From Lewinella sp. IMCC34191 (GTDB taxonomy: Bacteria > Bacteroidota > Bacteroidia > Chitinophagales > Saprospiraceae), in the NCBI RefSeq assembly GCF_003390935.1, contig NZ_QNQZ01000008.1, positions 1 to 64,000 on the forward strand: 64,000 nt of DNA, in the 5' to 3' direction. Positions within the stretch are counted from its first letter, which is position 1. Each line of letters begins with the position of its first letter. Made by a program: the position numbers and the translations under genes. Shown piece by piece: positions 1 through 8,479 of this stretch. The notes beneath the pieces were generated by a model. The model was not told the origin of the DNA. It was given only the letters and a program-made list of their open reading frames with translations, and ran no database searches.

Positions 1-170
1 CACGCTTGTAGAAGTATTATAATAATCAGTTACGGTCTTTATGTGCCGTGGACGAACCGTATGGATCAGTTGAAAGGACTGAAGCTCTCTTATCGAACTT
101 GTTGATCGTTATCAAAGAAACGGCCTCACCCCCCCGCCCTCGTCAGAGGAGAGGGGGCCAGGCAAAAGAC
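1..170. other. rRNA operon spacer upstream of 5S
   Basis: This stretch precedes the 5S rRNA and most likely is the 23S-5S spacer. I do not recognise the 3' end of a 23S rRNA in it, so the 23S gene probably ends before the window begins. A C/G-rich imperfect inverted repeat lies around 130-158 (CCCCCC-GCCCTC against GAGAGGGGG), which could be a processing stem just ahead of the 5S. No protein-coding gene is supported. Confidence 0.5.
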
Positions 171-283
171 TTTGGTGGCTATTGCGGGCAGGATCACCTC
201 TTACCATTCCGAACAGAGAAGTTAAGCTGCCCAGCGCCGATGGTACTTGGGCTTGACCCCGGGAGAGTAGGTCGCCGCCAATT
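171..283 (+). rRNA. rrf: 5S ribosomal RNA
   Basis: 5S rRNA of the large ribosomal subunit. The terminal helix pairs the 5' end TTGGTGGC with the 3' end GTCGCCGCCAA. Conserved internal blocks are visible: CATTCCGAACAGAGAAG and GTTAAGC in the loop B/C region, CGCCGATGGTAC, and GGGAGAGTAGG near the 3' end. The length of about 111 nt fits the family. A strong hairpin follows directly, as expected for the last gene of an rRNA operon. The exact ends are good to within a few bases. Confidence 0.96.
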
Positions 284-289
284 TTTAAG

Positions 290-322
290 AAAGCCTCATC
301 GCTACGCAGCGGTGGGGCTTTC
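290..322 (+). terminator. rRNA operon terminator
   Basis: A stem-loop lies 7 bp after the 5S rRNA. AAAGCC-TCATCGCT pairs with AGCGGTGG-GGCTTT around an ACGC loop, with a few G-T pairs, and is followed by CTCCGTTTG. Position and stability indicate transcription termination of the rRNA operon. Confidence 0.8.
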
Positions 323-330
323 TCCGTTTG

Positions 331-421
331 TACAACGCGGTCTCCGACCGCGATGTACGACGCAGCCTCCGGCTGCGAAGTCTCCCGAGCCGCCCCAGCA
401 TAAAGCAGCCTCCGGCTGCGC
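331..421. repeat. Array of three TCC-loop hairpins
   Basis: Three short perfect hairpins each have the trinucleotide loop TCC: 336-352 (CGCGGTC/GACCGCG), 361-377 (CGCAGCC/GGCTGCG) and 405-419 (GCAGCC/GGCTGC). The first two are preceded by TACAA or TACGA. The arms differ between units while pairing is kept. A second array of the same kind lies at 8349-8476. This resembles a REP-like dispersed palindromic repeat; I do not know its family. Confidence 0.8.
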
Positions 422-463
422 CCAACCCATATTGCGTACTTTGTATCACACAAACCTCCGCAT

Positions 464-1903
464 ATGGCCCACCGCTACCTATCCTACATCTGTTACACGC
501 TCTTCGGACTTATCGCTCTATCCACCACACTCACCGCTCAGGATGAGCTCAAGCAAGCCGTTAAGCAAAGCATAGACGACCAATACGCAAGCCTGACCGA
601 GCTGAGCGACAAGATCTGGTCCTACGAAGAGATAGCCTTCCAGGAAAGCCAGTCGGCCGAAGCCCTGAAGCAATATGCCCGGGACAACGGCTTCACCATC
701 GAGGAAAACATCGGAGGTATCCCTACCGCCTTCACTGCGGAATACGGAAGTGGAAAGCCGGTCATCGGCATTCTAGGAGAGTTCGATGCGCTACCGGGCT
801 TGAGCCAGGAAACGGTACCCCACAAACAACCCCTCCACGAAGGAGCGGCCGGCCACGGCTGCGGACACAACCTCTTTGGAACGGCCAGCCTCGGTGCGGC
901 TACGGCCATCAAGGATCTGATTGAGTCAGGAGAACTGGAAGGTACGATCCGCTTCTACGGTACCCCGGCCGAGGAGAAGTACTTTGGTAAGCTCTGGATG
1001 ATCCGCGCCGGAGCCTTCGAGGACGTAGACATCGTCATGGATTGGCACCCCGCTGATGAGACCAAGACCGGCGTGCAGACCGGGCTAGCCCTGGTGGATT
1101 TCATCGTCGAATTCCACGGTCAGGCCGCCCACGCCGCGGGTGACCCCTGGAACGGCCGCGATGCCTCCGACGGACTCGAGCTCTACACCACGGGCATCAA
1201 CTACTACCGCGAGCACGTCAAACCCAGCGTCCGTATCCATTACGACATCGAGGTGGCCGGTGAGGTCGTCAATGTCGTGCCGGACTACGCCCGTATCTGG
1301 ACGCGCGTCCGCGATGCCAACTTCGCAGGGGTACAACCAGTCTACGACCAGATCAAACGCATCGCCGAGGGGGCGGCCATGATGGCGAATGTCGACTACG
1401 AGATCAACCTCGTTTCCGGCATCCACGAGGTAATGGTCAACCGAACCGGTGCCGAAGTACTGCAGCAGAACCTGGAGGAAATGGGGCCGATCGAATACAC
1501 CGAGGAGGAGCAGGAATTCGCCAAAGGCATTCAGCAAGCGGTGGACAAACCGGAGATCGGCTTAGTCAGCAAGATCGAGCCGCTGGAAGAAACCCAGGAA
1601 GTTGCTAGTGGCGGCTCAACCGACGTAGGAGATGTCAGCTACGTGGTACCGGTCATTCGTCTCCGGGCGACCACCGCCCCGAACGGTACGCCCTGGCACA
1701 GCTGGGCCGTCGTTGCCTGCGGCGGCATGAGCATCGGCCATAAGGGGATGGCTTTCGCCGCCGAAGCCCTGGCCCGTACCATGGTCGACCTCTACGAAGA
1801 CGAAGGCCTGCGCCAGCGCATCCGGACGGAATTCGAGGAGGACCTTGGAGATTACGAGCACGTACCTATGGTACCGGAAGGGCCGGCCCCCGTCGGAAAC
1901 TAA
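464..1903 (+). CDS. Secreted M20-family amidohydrolase (AbgB-like)
   Basis: Metal-dependent amidohydrolase of the M20 peptidase family, closest in character to the aminobenzoyl-glutamate utilisation protein B group, which hydrolyses amide bonds of acylated amino acids. Residues 1-25 form a signal peptide ending in LTAQ, so the enzyme is probably periplasmic. Family motifs are visible: GEFDALPG near residue 105 (catalytic Asp/Glu region), GHGCGHNLFG near 130 (metal-binding Cys/His), HAAGDPWNGRDA near 222 (lid domain), STDVGDVSY near 384 and WHSW near 411. The 479-residue length is normal. It stands alone, with a copy of the GCGCAGGTA repeat immediately after the stop. The substrate cannot be read from the sequence. 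Confidence 0.9.
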   Translation: MAHRYLSYICYTLFGLIALSTTLTAQDELKQAVKQSIDDQYASLTELSDKIWSYEEIAFQESQSAEALKQYARDNGFTIEENIGGIPTAFTAEYGSGKPVIGILGEFDALPGLSQETVPHKQPLHEGAAGHGCGHNLFGTASLGAATAIKDLIESGELEGTIRFYGTPAEEKYFGKLWMIRAGAFEDVDIVMDWHPADETKTGVQTGLALVDFIVEFHGQAAHAAGDPWNGRDASDGLELYTTGINYYREHVKPSVRIHYDIEVAGEVVNVVPDYARIWTRVRDANFAGVQPVYDQIKRIAEGAAMMANVDYEINLVSGIHEVMVNRTGAEVLQQNLEEMGPIEYTEEEQEFAKGIQQAVDKPEIGLVSKIEPLEETQEVASGGSTDVGDVSYVVPVIRLRATTAPNGTPWHSWAVVACGGMSIGHKGMAFAAEALARTMVDLYEDEGLRQRIRTEFEEDLGDYEHVPMVPEGPAPVGN

Positions 1904-1924
1904 GGGCGGCGGAGCGCAGGTAAG
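1904..1924 (+). repeat. GCGCAGGTA dispersed motif, copy a
   Basis: Reads GGGCGGCGGAGCGCAGGTAA, starting at the base after the amidohydrolase stop codon. It is one of eight copies noticed in the window. Confidence 0.75.
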
Positions 1925-1961
1925 GTGCCGTTCACGGTAATCATGGAGGTTGGGTTGTGAA

Positions 1962-2615
1962 TCAGGACAGCGCTTCCCGCATGTACAGCAAAAGGGGGCG
2001 CATCTTACTGTACGCTTCCGCTATCAAGTCCGGGAAGTCATCCCCCAGAACATCGTCCTGCGTAATACGACGGGAAATCGTAAAGTTCTTGCGGCGCAGC
2101 AGTTCGATGTATTCGTGATCACCGGAGTAGCCCTTCGGACTGGTCTTCAGTTTCTTCGGATCGTCCTCCAGCCCGCCGTCGAAGTAATCCTGGAAGGCTT
2201 TATCGGTTAGGATCTCTTGCAGCTTAGCCCCCTCCTTGTCGATACGGCCCCGGATCTTCTTGAGCATGTCATTGTCCGGGTTGTGAACGCCGCCGGCGAT
2301 GAAGGAGTAGGGCGGAGAGACGTAGATGTACAATCCCGAGCCCTTCTGTTCCCCCGGGGCAAAGCCGAAGTTGTTCTTGTAGGTCGGCCGCTCCGGATGG
2401 TAGAGTAGATTGTTGTTGATCCGCTCGATGGCCTCTTTCGGCTCGATGTCCTTGTAGAAGTTGTCCCGCTCTCCGAGCTTATTGAGGATACGGTCGCATT
2501 CCTCGATCCAGATTTGTTTCGCTTCCTCGTAGCGATCCCGGTGGGCATCCATCCACTGCTTGGAATTATTGTCGGACAGGTCACGAAGGAAGTCGAAGAT
2601 CTTGCGTTTGGACAT
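1962..2615 (-). CDS. DUF2461 domain-containing protein
   Basis: Conserved protein of the DUF2461 (TIGR02453-type) family, widespread in bacteria and fungi but without an assigned biochemical role. The chosen start gives MSKRKIFDFLRDLSDNN, the usual N-terminus of the family. The frame continues further upstream, but those residues do not look like the family. Typical segments are NSKQWMDAHRDRY near residue 15, the central RPTYKNNFG and GLYIYVSPPYSFIAGG, and a lysine-rich C-terminal part. Length is 217 residues. No signal peptide or membrane segment is present, so it is probably cytoplasmic. It is transcribed away from the RNA repair operon, with about 185 bp between the two starts. Confidence 0.88.
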   Translation of the reverse strand: MSKRKIFDFLRDLSDNNSKQWMDAHRDRYEEAKQIWIEECDRILNKLGERDNFYKDIEPKEAIERINNNLLYHPERPTYKNNFGFAPGEQKGSGLYIYVSPPYSFIAGGVHNPDNDMLKKIRGRIDKEGAKLQEILTDKAFQDYFDGGLEDDPKKLKTSPKGYSGDHEYIELLRRKNFTISRRITQDDVLGDDFPDLIAEAYSKMRPLLLYMREALS

Positions 2616-2777
2616 GGCGGTAAATGCTATCGTTGGTCGGTGGATATAATGCGGTTTGCGGAAAACGGTTTGATGCTCTCCCGCCAGACGTACACACTGA
2701 TCATCCCGCGGGATACCCCTAAAGGCGAGGAAATGCAACTAATTTGTAGCGGACCTCCGTTAATTGGGCAAACCCTA

Positions 2778-2798
2778 TACCTGCGCCCCGTCGCCCGC
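2778..2798 (-). repeat. GCGCAGGTA dispersed motif, copy b
   Basis: Reverse-strand copy reading GCGGGCGACGGGGCGCAGGTA, immediately upstream of the hen1 start codon, where a leader or ribosome binding site would be expected. Confidence 0.7.
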
Positions 2799-2799
2799 T

Positions 2800-4185
2800 A
2801 TGTTACTGACTATTTCCACTACCTACCAGCCGGCCACCGATCTGGGCTTTCTGCTGCATAAGCACCCGGATCGCTTCCAGACCATCAATCTATCCATCGG
2901 GCAGGCCCACGCCTTTTACCCGGAAAGCAGTCCGGAACGGACGACGGTGGCGCTGCTGCTCGATATGGATCCTATTGATATGGTACGTAACGGGCGGTCG
3001 GACGGTAACCAAGGGTTTAGCCTGGGGCAGTACGTGAACGACCGGCCTTACGTCGGCTCCTCTTTTCTTTCGGTGGCCCTGGCGAAGGCTTTCTCGACCG
3101 CTCTTAATGGTACCTGTCACAAGCGACCCGAATTGGTTGATCAACCCCTGCCGCTGAAGGCCACACTTTCGGTGGTAAGTGCGCCGGCCGGTGGAGAAGC
3201 GCTATTACGCAAGTGGTTTGAGCCATTGGGTTATACGATGGACATCACGCCCCACGCGCTGGATGCCACCCATCCGGAATGGGGAATGAGTTCCTACTAC
3301 ACTGTCACCATGGATGGGGTAGTAACGCTGCAGGCACTCCTGGCTCACCTTTACGTGCTGATTCCGGCCCTGGATCGCGACAAGCACTATTACGTCAGTG
3401 AAGGCGAGGTGGCCAAGTTGCTGGCAAAGGGAGATGGCTGGCTGGAGCAGCACCCGGCCCGGGAAGAGATCACCCGGCGCTACCTCCTGGGCTTCCGGTC
3501 GCTGACCAAGCAGGTATGGTCCGAGTGGGAGGGTGCCGAGGAAGCGGCGGACGTAGCCCGGAAGGAAAAGGCGGCTGCTCCCTCCCTGCACGATCGGCGA
3601 TTACAGGCGGTATTGTCCGCGCTACTTGCAAGTGGTGCCGAGAGCGTATTGGACCTGGGCTGCGGGGAGGGAAAGCTCCTCCGGTTGCTGCTCAAGGAGC
3701 GCCAATTCCGGCGTATCGAGGGTATGGATGTCTCCTACGGAGAACTCACCAAGGCAATGGACCGGCTACACTACGAAGACCTGCCGCCCAGGCAGCGGGA
3801 GCGACTTAAACTATGGCAGGGAGCACTCACCTACCGCGATGAGCGCATGCATGGCTTTGACGCCGCTGCGGTAGTCGAGGTGATCGAGCACCTGGATGAG
3901 AATAGGCTGCAGGCCTTCGAGCGGGTCGTTTTCGGGAGTGCCCGGCCGGCTACGGTGGTGCTCACCACTCCGAACGCCGATTACAATGCCCTCTTTGAGA
4001 AAATGGAAGCAGACACGATGCGGCACACCGACCATCGCTTCGAATGGAGCCGGGAAGAGTTTCGCGCGTGGACCGAAAGAATAACTTCAGAATACGCTTA
4101 CCAGGTCAGTATCGAACCGATCGGACCCATCGATGACACCTACGGATCACCTTCACAAATGGCGATTTTTACTCATGCAGATTAG
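2800..4185 (+). CDS. hen1: 3' terminal RNA ribose 2'-O-methyltransferase Hen1
   Basis: Bacterial Hen1 methylates the 2'-OH at the 3' end of cleaved RNA before Pnkp seals it, so that the repaired RNA resists renewed cleavage at that site. The start at 2800 gives MLLTISTTYQPATDLGFLLHKHP, the standard Hen1 N-terminus; a TTG 36 bp upstream would only add repeat-derived residues. The N-terminal Hen1_L domain spans roughly residues 1-240. The C-terminal methyltransferase has the SAM motif LDLGCGEG near 284 and the metal-binding cluster EVIEHLDE near 359, with the later His in MRHTDHRFEW. The gene overlaps pnkp by 11 bp, so the two are certainly co-transcribed. Confidence 0.96.
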   Translation: MLLTISTTYQPATDLGFLLHKHPDRFQTINLSIGQAHAFYPESSPERTTVALLLDMDPIDMVRNGRSDGNQGFSLGQYVNDRPYVGSSFLSVALAKAFSTALNGTCHKRPELVDQPLPLKATLSVVSAPAGGEALLRKWFEPLGYTMDITPHALDATHPEWGMSSYYTVTMDGVVTLQALLAHLYVLIPALDRDKHYYVSEGEVAKLLAKGDGWLEQHPAREEITRRYLLGFRSLTKQVWSEWEGAEEAADVARKEKAAAPSLHDRRLQAVLSALLASGAESVLDLGCGEGKLLRLLLKERQFRRIEGMDVSYGELTKAMDRLHYEDLPPRQRERLKLWQGALTYRDERMHGFDAAAVVEVIEHLDENRLQAFERVVFGSARPATVVLTTPNADYNALFEKMEADTMRHTDHRFEWSREEFRAWTERITSEYAYQVSIEPIGPIDDTYGSPSQMAIFTHAD

Positions 4186-6745
4186 TGTACCCGAACTTTC
4201 GTTGATCTTACTCGTCGGCCCGGCCGGATCCGGGAAGAGCACCTTCGCCCGGACACATTTCGGAAAGTATGAGGTAGTCTCGTCCGATACCTGTCGGGGC
4301 GTCGTGTCCAACGATGAAAATGCACAGTCAGCTACCCCCGATGCCTTTGACCTACTGAACTTCATCGTCCGCAAGCGCCTGAAGCAGGGACTGCTGACCG
4401 TAGTGGATGCTACGAACGTTCAGTCGGAATCGAGGAAGTCGCTGATCAAGATCGCCAAAGAATTTCACGTACTGCCCGCCGCTATTGTGCTCAATATGCC
4501 GGAGGAAGTATGCGCCGAGCGCAACCGGCAACGTCCGGACCGCAACTTCGGCCGCCATGTGCTGCGGCACCAGCTAACCCAATTGAAACGCTCCCTCCGA
4601 GGACTCAAACGGGAAGGCTTTCGCAAGATCTACGTGCTGGACACACCCGATGAGGTAGCTGCAGTGACCAGAATCCAACGCGACAAACTGTACAACGACA
4701 AAAAGAGCGTCCACGGGCCCTTCGATATCATCGGAGATATTCACGGCTGCTATGACGAGACGCACGAACTGCTGGAGAAGCTGGGCTACGAGATCAGGGT
4801 CGCTCCTGAGCGGAAGGAATACTTCGGTCTGGAAGTGAGCCATCCCGCCGGCCGGCAGGCTATCTTTCTTGGGGACCTGGTCGACCGCGGTCCTAACTCG
4901 CCCGACGTGTTACGCCTCGTCATGAGTATGATTAAGGATGGGGTGGCCTGGTGCGTACCCGGCAACCACGATCTGAAATTGCAGCGAAAACTGAACGGGA
5001 AGAAGGTGACCGTCAACCACGGGCTCGCGGAAACGCTCGAGCAACTGGAGGGCGAATCCTCCCGCTTCCGCGACGACGTCCGGGACTTTCTCTACAGCCT
5101 CGTCAGCCACTACGTATTTGACGACGGGCAACTGGTAGTGGCCCACGCCGGGCTGCGGGAAGACATGCAGGGGCGGGGCTCGGGCGCCGTGCGGGCTTTC
5201 TGTACTTACGGGGAGACCACCGGGGAGATCGATGAGTTCGGACTACCCGTGCGCCACAACTGGGCCGCCGAGTACCGGGGGAAGGCTAAAGTCGTTTACG
5301 GCCACACGCCCGTGCCCGAAGCGGAATGGTTGAATCGAACCATCGATATCGATACCGGCTGCGTCTTCGGGGGCAAACTGACCGCCCTGCGCTATCCGGA
5401 AGAAGAATTGGTAAGTGTTCCCGCCAGACAAATCTACTGCGAGCCGGTGCGACCGCTCAATCCGGCCCCCTCCGCGCTTTCCGCCCAGCAGGAATACGAT
5501 GACCTGCTGGACATATCGGACGTGACCGGCAAGCGGATCGTGCAGACGCGCCTTCGGAATAACCTGACTATCCGGGAAGAAAACTCCATAGCCGCGCTGG
5601 AGGTCATGAGCCGCTTTGCCGTCAACCCGAAGTGGTTGATCTACCTGCCGCCGACCATGTCGCCCTGCGAGACCAGTGACCTGCCCGATTACCTCGAGCA
5701 CCCGAACGAAGCCATCGCCTACTACCAAAGCAAAGGCGTGAATAACATTGTGTGCGAGGAAAAGCACATGGGGTCCCGGGCGGTGATCGTCGTATGCCGA
5801 GACGAATCGGTAGCGGCCCGTCGCTTTGGCATCACCAATGAGGGTCCGGGCGTGGTCTACACCCGTACCGGGCGAAACTTTTTTACCGACTCCGTGCTGG
5901 AGAAAGCATTTCTGGACCGCGTGACAGCTGCCCTGACAAAGTCCGGCTTTTGGGACAAGTTGGACACCGATTGGGTCTGTCTGGATACGGAGTTGATGCC
6001 GTGGTCGGCGAAAGCACAGTCGCTGATCCAGGAGCAGTACGCTGCCGTCGGTGCGGCGGCCAGCCACGCCCTGCCCGCGGTCAACGAAGCGCTGAGAAAA
6101 ACGATGGCGCGCGGCGTAGAGGGCATGGATTCGGTAATGGAAAAATTCACCTACAAGGAAGCGGCGGTGGACCGCTACACTGTGGCCTACTGTAATTACT
6201 GTTGGGAAGTAAACTCCATTGACGACTATCGTCTCGCTCCCTTCCACGTGCTCGCGACGGAGGGGGCGGTCCACGTCGATAAATCCCACGAGTGGCATAT
6301 GCAGACCATAGGCGACATGGCCACCGGAGACGAAATCCTTTTCCGGGCTACGCCGTACCGCATCGTCGATACGGCTGACGCCGCCCAGGTGCAGGCGGCC
6401 GTTGACTGGTGGCTGGCCCTGACCGCGGCCGGTGGGGAGGGTATGGTGGTCAAGCCTTACGATTTCGTCGCCTACGGCAAGGGCGGATTACTCCAACCGG
6501 CGGTAAAATGCCGCGGGAGGGAGTATTTGCGCATCATCTACGGACCAGAGTACGATTTGCCCGAGCACCTCAGTCGCTTGAAGAAGCGGGGGCTGGGTAA
6601 GAAGCGTTCGTTGGCGCTCCGGGAATTCGCCTTGGGTATCGAAGCGCTGGAGCGATGTATTCGCCGGGAACCGCTGCGCCGCATCCATGAATCGGTCTTT
6701 GGCGTGCTGGCGCTGGAGAGCGAAGCCGTGGATCCGCGTCTGTAA
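4175..6745 (+). CDS. pnkp: Polynucleotide kinase-phosphatase / RNA ligase Pnkp
   Basis: Three-domain RNA repair enzyme that heals and seals RNA cut by ribotoxins, acting with Hen1. Domain 1 is the 5' kinase, with P-loop GPAGSGKS at residues 15-22. Domain 2 is a metallophosphoesterase that removes 2',3'-cyclic phosphate, with GDIHGCYDE near 187, GDLVDRGP and GNHD. Domain 3 is a ligase-type adenylyltransferase whose lysine motif EEKHMGSRAV lies near 530. The start at 4175 is chosen because MQISVPELSLILLVGPAGSGK begins the kinase directly and overlaps hen1 by 11 bp; an upstream in-frame ATG at 4133 lies deeper inside hen1. The length of 856 residues is normal. Confidence 0.96.
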   Translation: MQISVPELSLILLVGPAGSGKSTFARTHFGKYEVVSSDTCRGVVSNDENAQSATPDAFDLLNFIVRKRLKQGLLTVVDATNVQSESRKSLIKIAKEFHVLPAAIVLNMPEEVCAERNRQRPDRNFGRHVLRHQLTQLKRSLRGLKREGFRKIYVLDTPDEVAAVTRIQRDKLYNDKKSVHGPFDIIGDIHGCYDETHELLEKLGYEIRVAPERKEYFGLEVSHPAGRQAIFLGDLVDRGPNSPDVLRLVMSMIKDGVAWCVPGNHDLKLQRKLNGKKVTVNHGLAETLEQLEGESSRFRDDVRDFLYSLVSHYVFDDGQLVVAHAGLREDMQGRGSGAVRAFCTYGETTGEIDEFGLPVRHNWAAEYRGKAKVVYGHTPVPEAEWLNRTIDIDTGCVFGGKLTALRYPEEELVSVPARQIYCEPVRPLNPAPSALSAQQEYDDLLDISDVTGKRIVQTRLRNNLTIREENSIAALEVMSRFAVNPKWLIYLPPTMSPCETSDLPDYLEHPNEAIAYYQSKGVNNIVCEEKHMGSRAVIVVCRDESVAARRFGITNEGPGVVYTRTGRNFFTDSVLEKAFLDRVTAALTKSGFWDKLDTDWVCLDTELMPWSAKAQSLIQEQYAAVGAAASHALPAVNEALRKTMARGVEGMDSVMEKFTYKEAAVDRYTVAYCNYCWEVNSIDDYRLAPFHVLATEGAVHVDKSHEWHMQTIGDMATGDEILFRATPYRIVDTADAAQVQAAVDWWLALTAAGGEGMVVKPYDFVAYGKGGLLQPAVKCRGREYLRIIYGPEYDLPEHLSRLKKRGLGKKRSLALREFALGIEALERCIRREPLRRIHESVFGVLALESEAVDPRL

Positions 6746-6800
6746 GCGGCTACTGCTGACATTGAAACGCGGTGGCTACCTTGGGTGGTCTTTCATCCCT

Positions 6801-7742
6801 ATGGCCAACCGTCCCGAAAAATTCATCAGCTGCGACTGGGGTACCACCAACTTCCGGTTGCGGGTGGTGGATGGGGATACGTTAGCCGTGATTACAGAGC
6901 TTAGGTCAGGTACCGGTATCCGCCAGCTTGATGCGGACTTCCGGGAAAGCGGGAAGGGAAGCCGGTTCGACTACTTCGCGGATTATCTAAGCAAACAGCT
7001 CGATCAATTACCCGGTGAATACCAGTATTTGCCTGTCGTGGCTTCCGGTATGGCATCGTCCAGTATCGGGATGAAGGAGCTGCCCTACGCGCGCTTACCC
7101 TTCGGAGCGGCCGGTACCTCCCTGCTTAGCAAATGGTGCGAAATGGAAAACCGGCGGCTGTTGCTGGTGTCTGGGGTACTAGGCAATGGGGATATCATGC
7201 GCGGGGAGGAAGTGCAGGCTATGGGACTTGCCAGGGAGATGGAGCAGGACGGTGTACTCATCCTGCCGGGCACCCACGCCAAACATTTGACCTACCGCGA
7301 GAGCTACTTTACCGACTTCACGACGCATATGACGGGTGAGTTATTTGATGTGCTGGTGAAAAATAGTATTCTGAGTGGATCGGTAGCGGCCGGTTCATTC
7401 AATGAACTAGAACGAGCGGCGTTTTTGGAGGGAGTCGATACCGGGAAGACAGGGAAACTATCCTCCAGTCTATTTCGAGTAAGGGTAGGGCAGGTCATTG
7501 GAAAGAGACCACCGTCGGAAAACTACTATTACCTGAGTGGCTTATTAATTGGGGAGGAGCTGCGCCACCTATCACGGGCCGACGGAACGATCTACCTGGC
7601 AGCATCGGGGCCTACCCACGAGCTATACCGCCTGGCCCTGGACAGGTTAATGGACGGTGGACTCGTCAAAATCTTTAGCGAGCAGGTAGTAGATCGAGCG
7701 CTACATTTCGCCCACCAAACATTGCTACATCAACATGGCTAA
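6801..7742 (+). CDS. dgoK: 2-dehydro-3-deoxygalactonokinase
   Basis: Phosphorylates 2-dehydro-3-deoxy-D-galactonate (KDGal) with ATP in the De Ley-Doudoroff galactonate pathway. The start MANRPEKFISCDWGTTNFRL is chosen because CDWGTTNFRLRVVDG is the N-terminal phosphate-binding loop of the DgoK family; upstream codons in this frame overlap the end of pnkp and are unlike the family. Other features are a central LLLVSGVLGNGDIMRGEE segment and ILPGTHAKHL. Length is 313 residues, without signal peptide. The stop overlaps the dgoA start by 8 bp, indicating translational coupling. dgoD and dgoT lie on the opposite strand just beyond. Confidence 0.9.
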   Translation: MANRPEKFISCDWGTTNFRLRVVDGDTLAVITELRSGTGIRQLDADFRESGKGSRFDYFADYLSKQLDQLPGEYQYLPVVASGMASSSIGMKELPYARLPFGAAGTSLLSKWCEMENRRLLLVSGVLGNGDIMRGEEVQAMGLAREMEQDGVLILPGTHAKHLTYRESYFTDFTTHMTGELFDVLVKNSILSGSVAAGSFNELERAAFLEGVDTGKTGKLSSSLFRVRVGQVIGKRPPSENYYYLSGLLIGEELRHLSRADGTIYLAASGPTHELYRLALDRLMDGGLVKIFSEQVVDRALHFAHQTLLHQHG

Positions 7743-8403
7743 TACCCATCCATTTTCCTGGGAGTCTTTTAACGCCCTCCCGGTCATCGCGATTCTGCGC
7801 GGCTACGATCGCAAACAATGCCGCCGGATTGCCGGGGTAGGAATGGCTGCCGGATTTCATACCCTGGAAGTGACCATGAATACCGCTGAGGCTGCGGATA
7901 TTATCCGCGAACTACGGGATCTCCACCCGGAACTAAATGTAGGCGCCGGCACCGTTTGTACCTTAGAAGACTACGAAGTCGCCGTAGCCGCCGGTGCCCA
8001 ATTCATCGTCATGCCCATCGTGGAGGAGGAAGTCATCGTTAGTGCCGTCGCGGAGGATATACCCGTCTTTCCCGGAGCATTCACGCCTACGGAAGTGTAC
8101 CGGGCTTGGTCGCTGGGCGCATCGGCGGTCAAGCTGTTTCCGGCCGGTCAGTTGGGTCCGAGCTACGTCCGCGATATACTCTCTCCGTTGGACGACGTCC
8201 GCTTGCTACCCACCGGCGGCATTGATGCCACCAACGTACAGTCCTACTTCGAAGCTGGAGCGTACGGCGTGGGCATGGGCAGCGGCCTCCTCGACAAGCC
8301 CCTCATTCAGGCAAACGACTACGATGGTCTCAAAAGCCACTTCGAAGCGGTACGACGCGGTTTCCAACCGCGCAGTAGAACGCTGTCTCCGACAGCGAGG
8401 TAA
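7735..8403 (+). CDS. dgoA: 2-dehydro-3-deoxyphosphogluconate/galactonate aldolase
   Basis: Class I aldolase splitting 2-dehydro-3-deoxy-6-phosphogalactonate (or gluconate) into pyruvate and glyceraldehyde 3-phosphate. The proton-relay Glu lies at residue 45 (HTLEVTM) and the Schiff-base Lys at residue 133 (SAVKLFPAG), the same numbering as in E. coli Eda. The phosphate-binding segment LLPTGGI follows. The gene overlaps dgoK by 8 bp. The last 18 or so residues (from VRRGFQPR to the stop) are encoded by a hairpin repeat array and do not look like native aldolase sequence, so the ancestral protein probably ended near residue 205. Catalysis should be unaffected. Confidence 0.9.
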   Translation: MANTHPFSWESFNALPVIAILRGYDRKQCRRIAGVGMAAGFHTLEVTMNTAEAADIIRELRDLHPELNVGAGTVCTLEDYEVAVAAGAQFIVMPIVEEEVIVSAVAEDIPVFPGAFTPTEVYRAWSLGASAVKLFPAGQLGPSYVRDILSPLDDVRLLPTGGIDATNVQSYFEAGAYGVGMGSGLLDKPLIQANDYDGLKSHFEAVRRGFQPRSRTLSPTAR

Positions 8404-8476
8404 GACGCGGTTTCCAACCTCCCCGTACGATGCAGCTTCCAGCTGCGCCGGTAAAATGCGGTCTCCGACCGCGATC
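8349..8476. repeat. Array of five TCC-loop hairpins
   Basis: Hairpins lie at 8356-8372 (CGCGGTT/AACCGCG), 8381-8397 (CGCTGTC/GACAGCG), 8406-8419 (CGCGGTT/AACC, right arm broken), 8431-8447 (TGCAGCT/AGCTGCG) and 8457-8473 (TGCGGTC/GACCGCG). All have the loop TCC. The array fills the whole gap between the convergent genes dgoA and dgoT and contains the dgoA stop codon. It is the same family as the array at 331-421. Confidence 0.85.
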
Positions 8477-8479
8477 CCA

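Noticed and set aside
331-8476. CRISPR array
   Set aside because: The repeats are short hairpins with varying arms and irregular spacing; there are no constant direct repeats with unique spacers and no cas genes.
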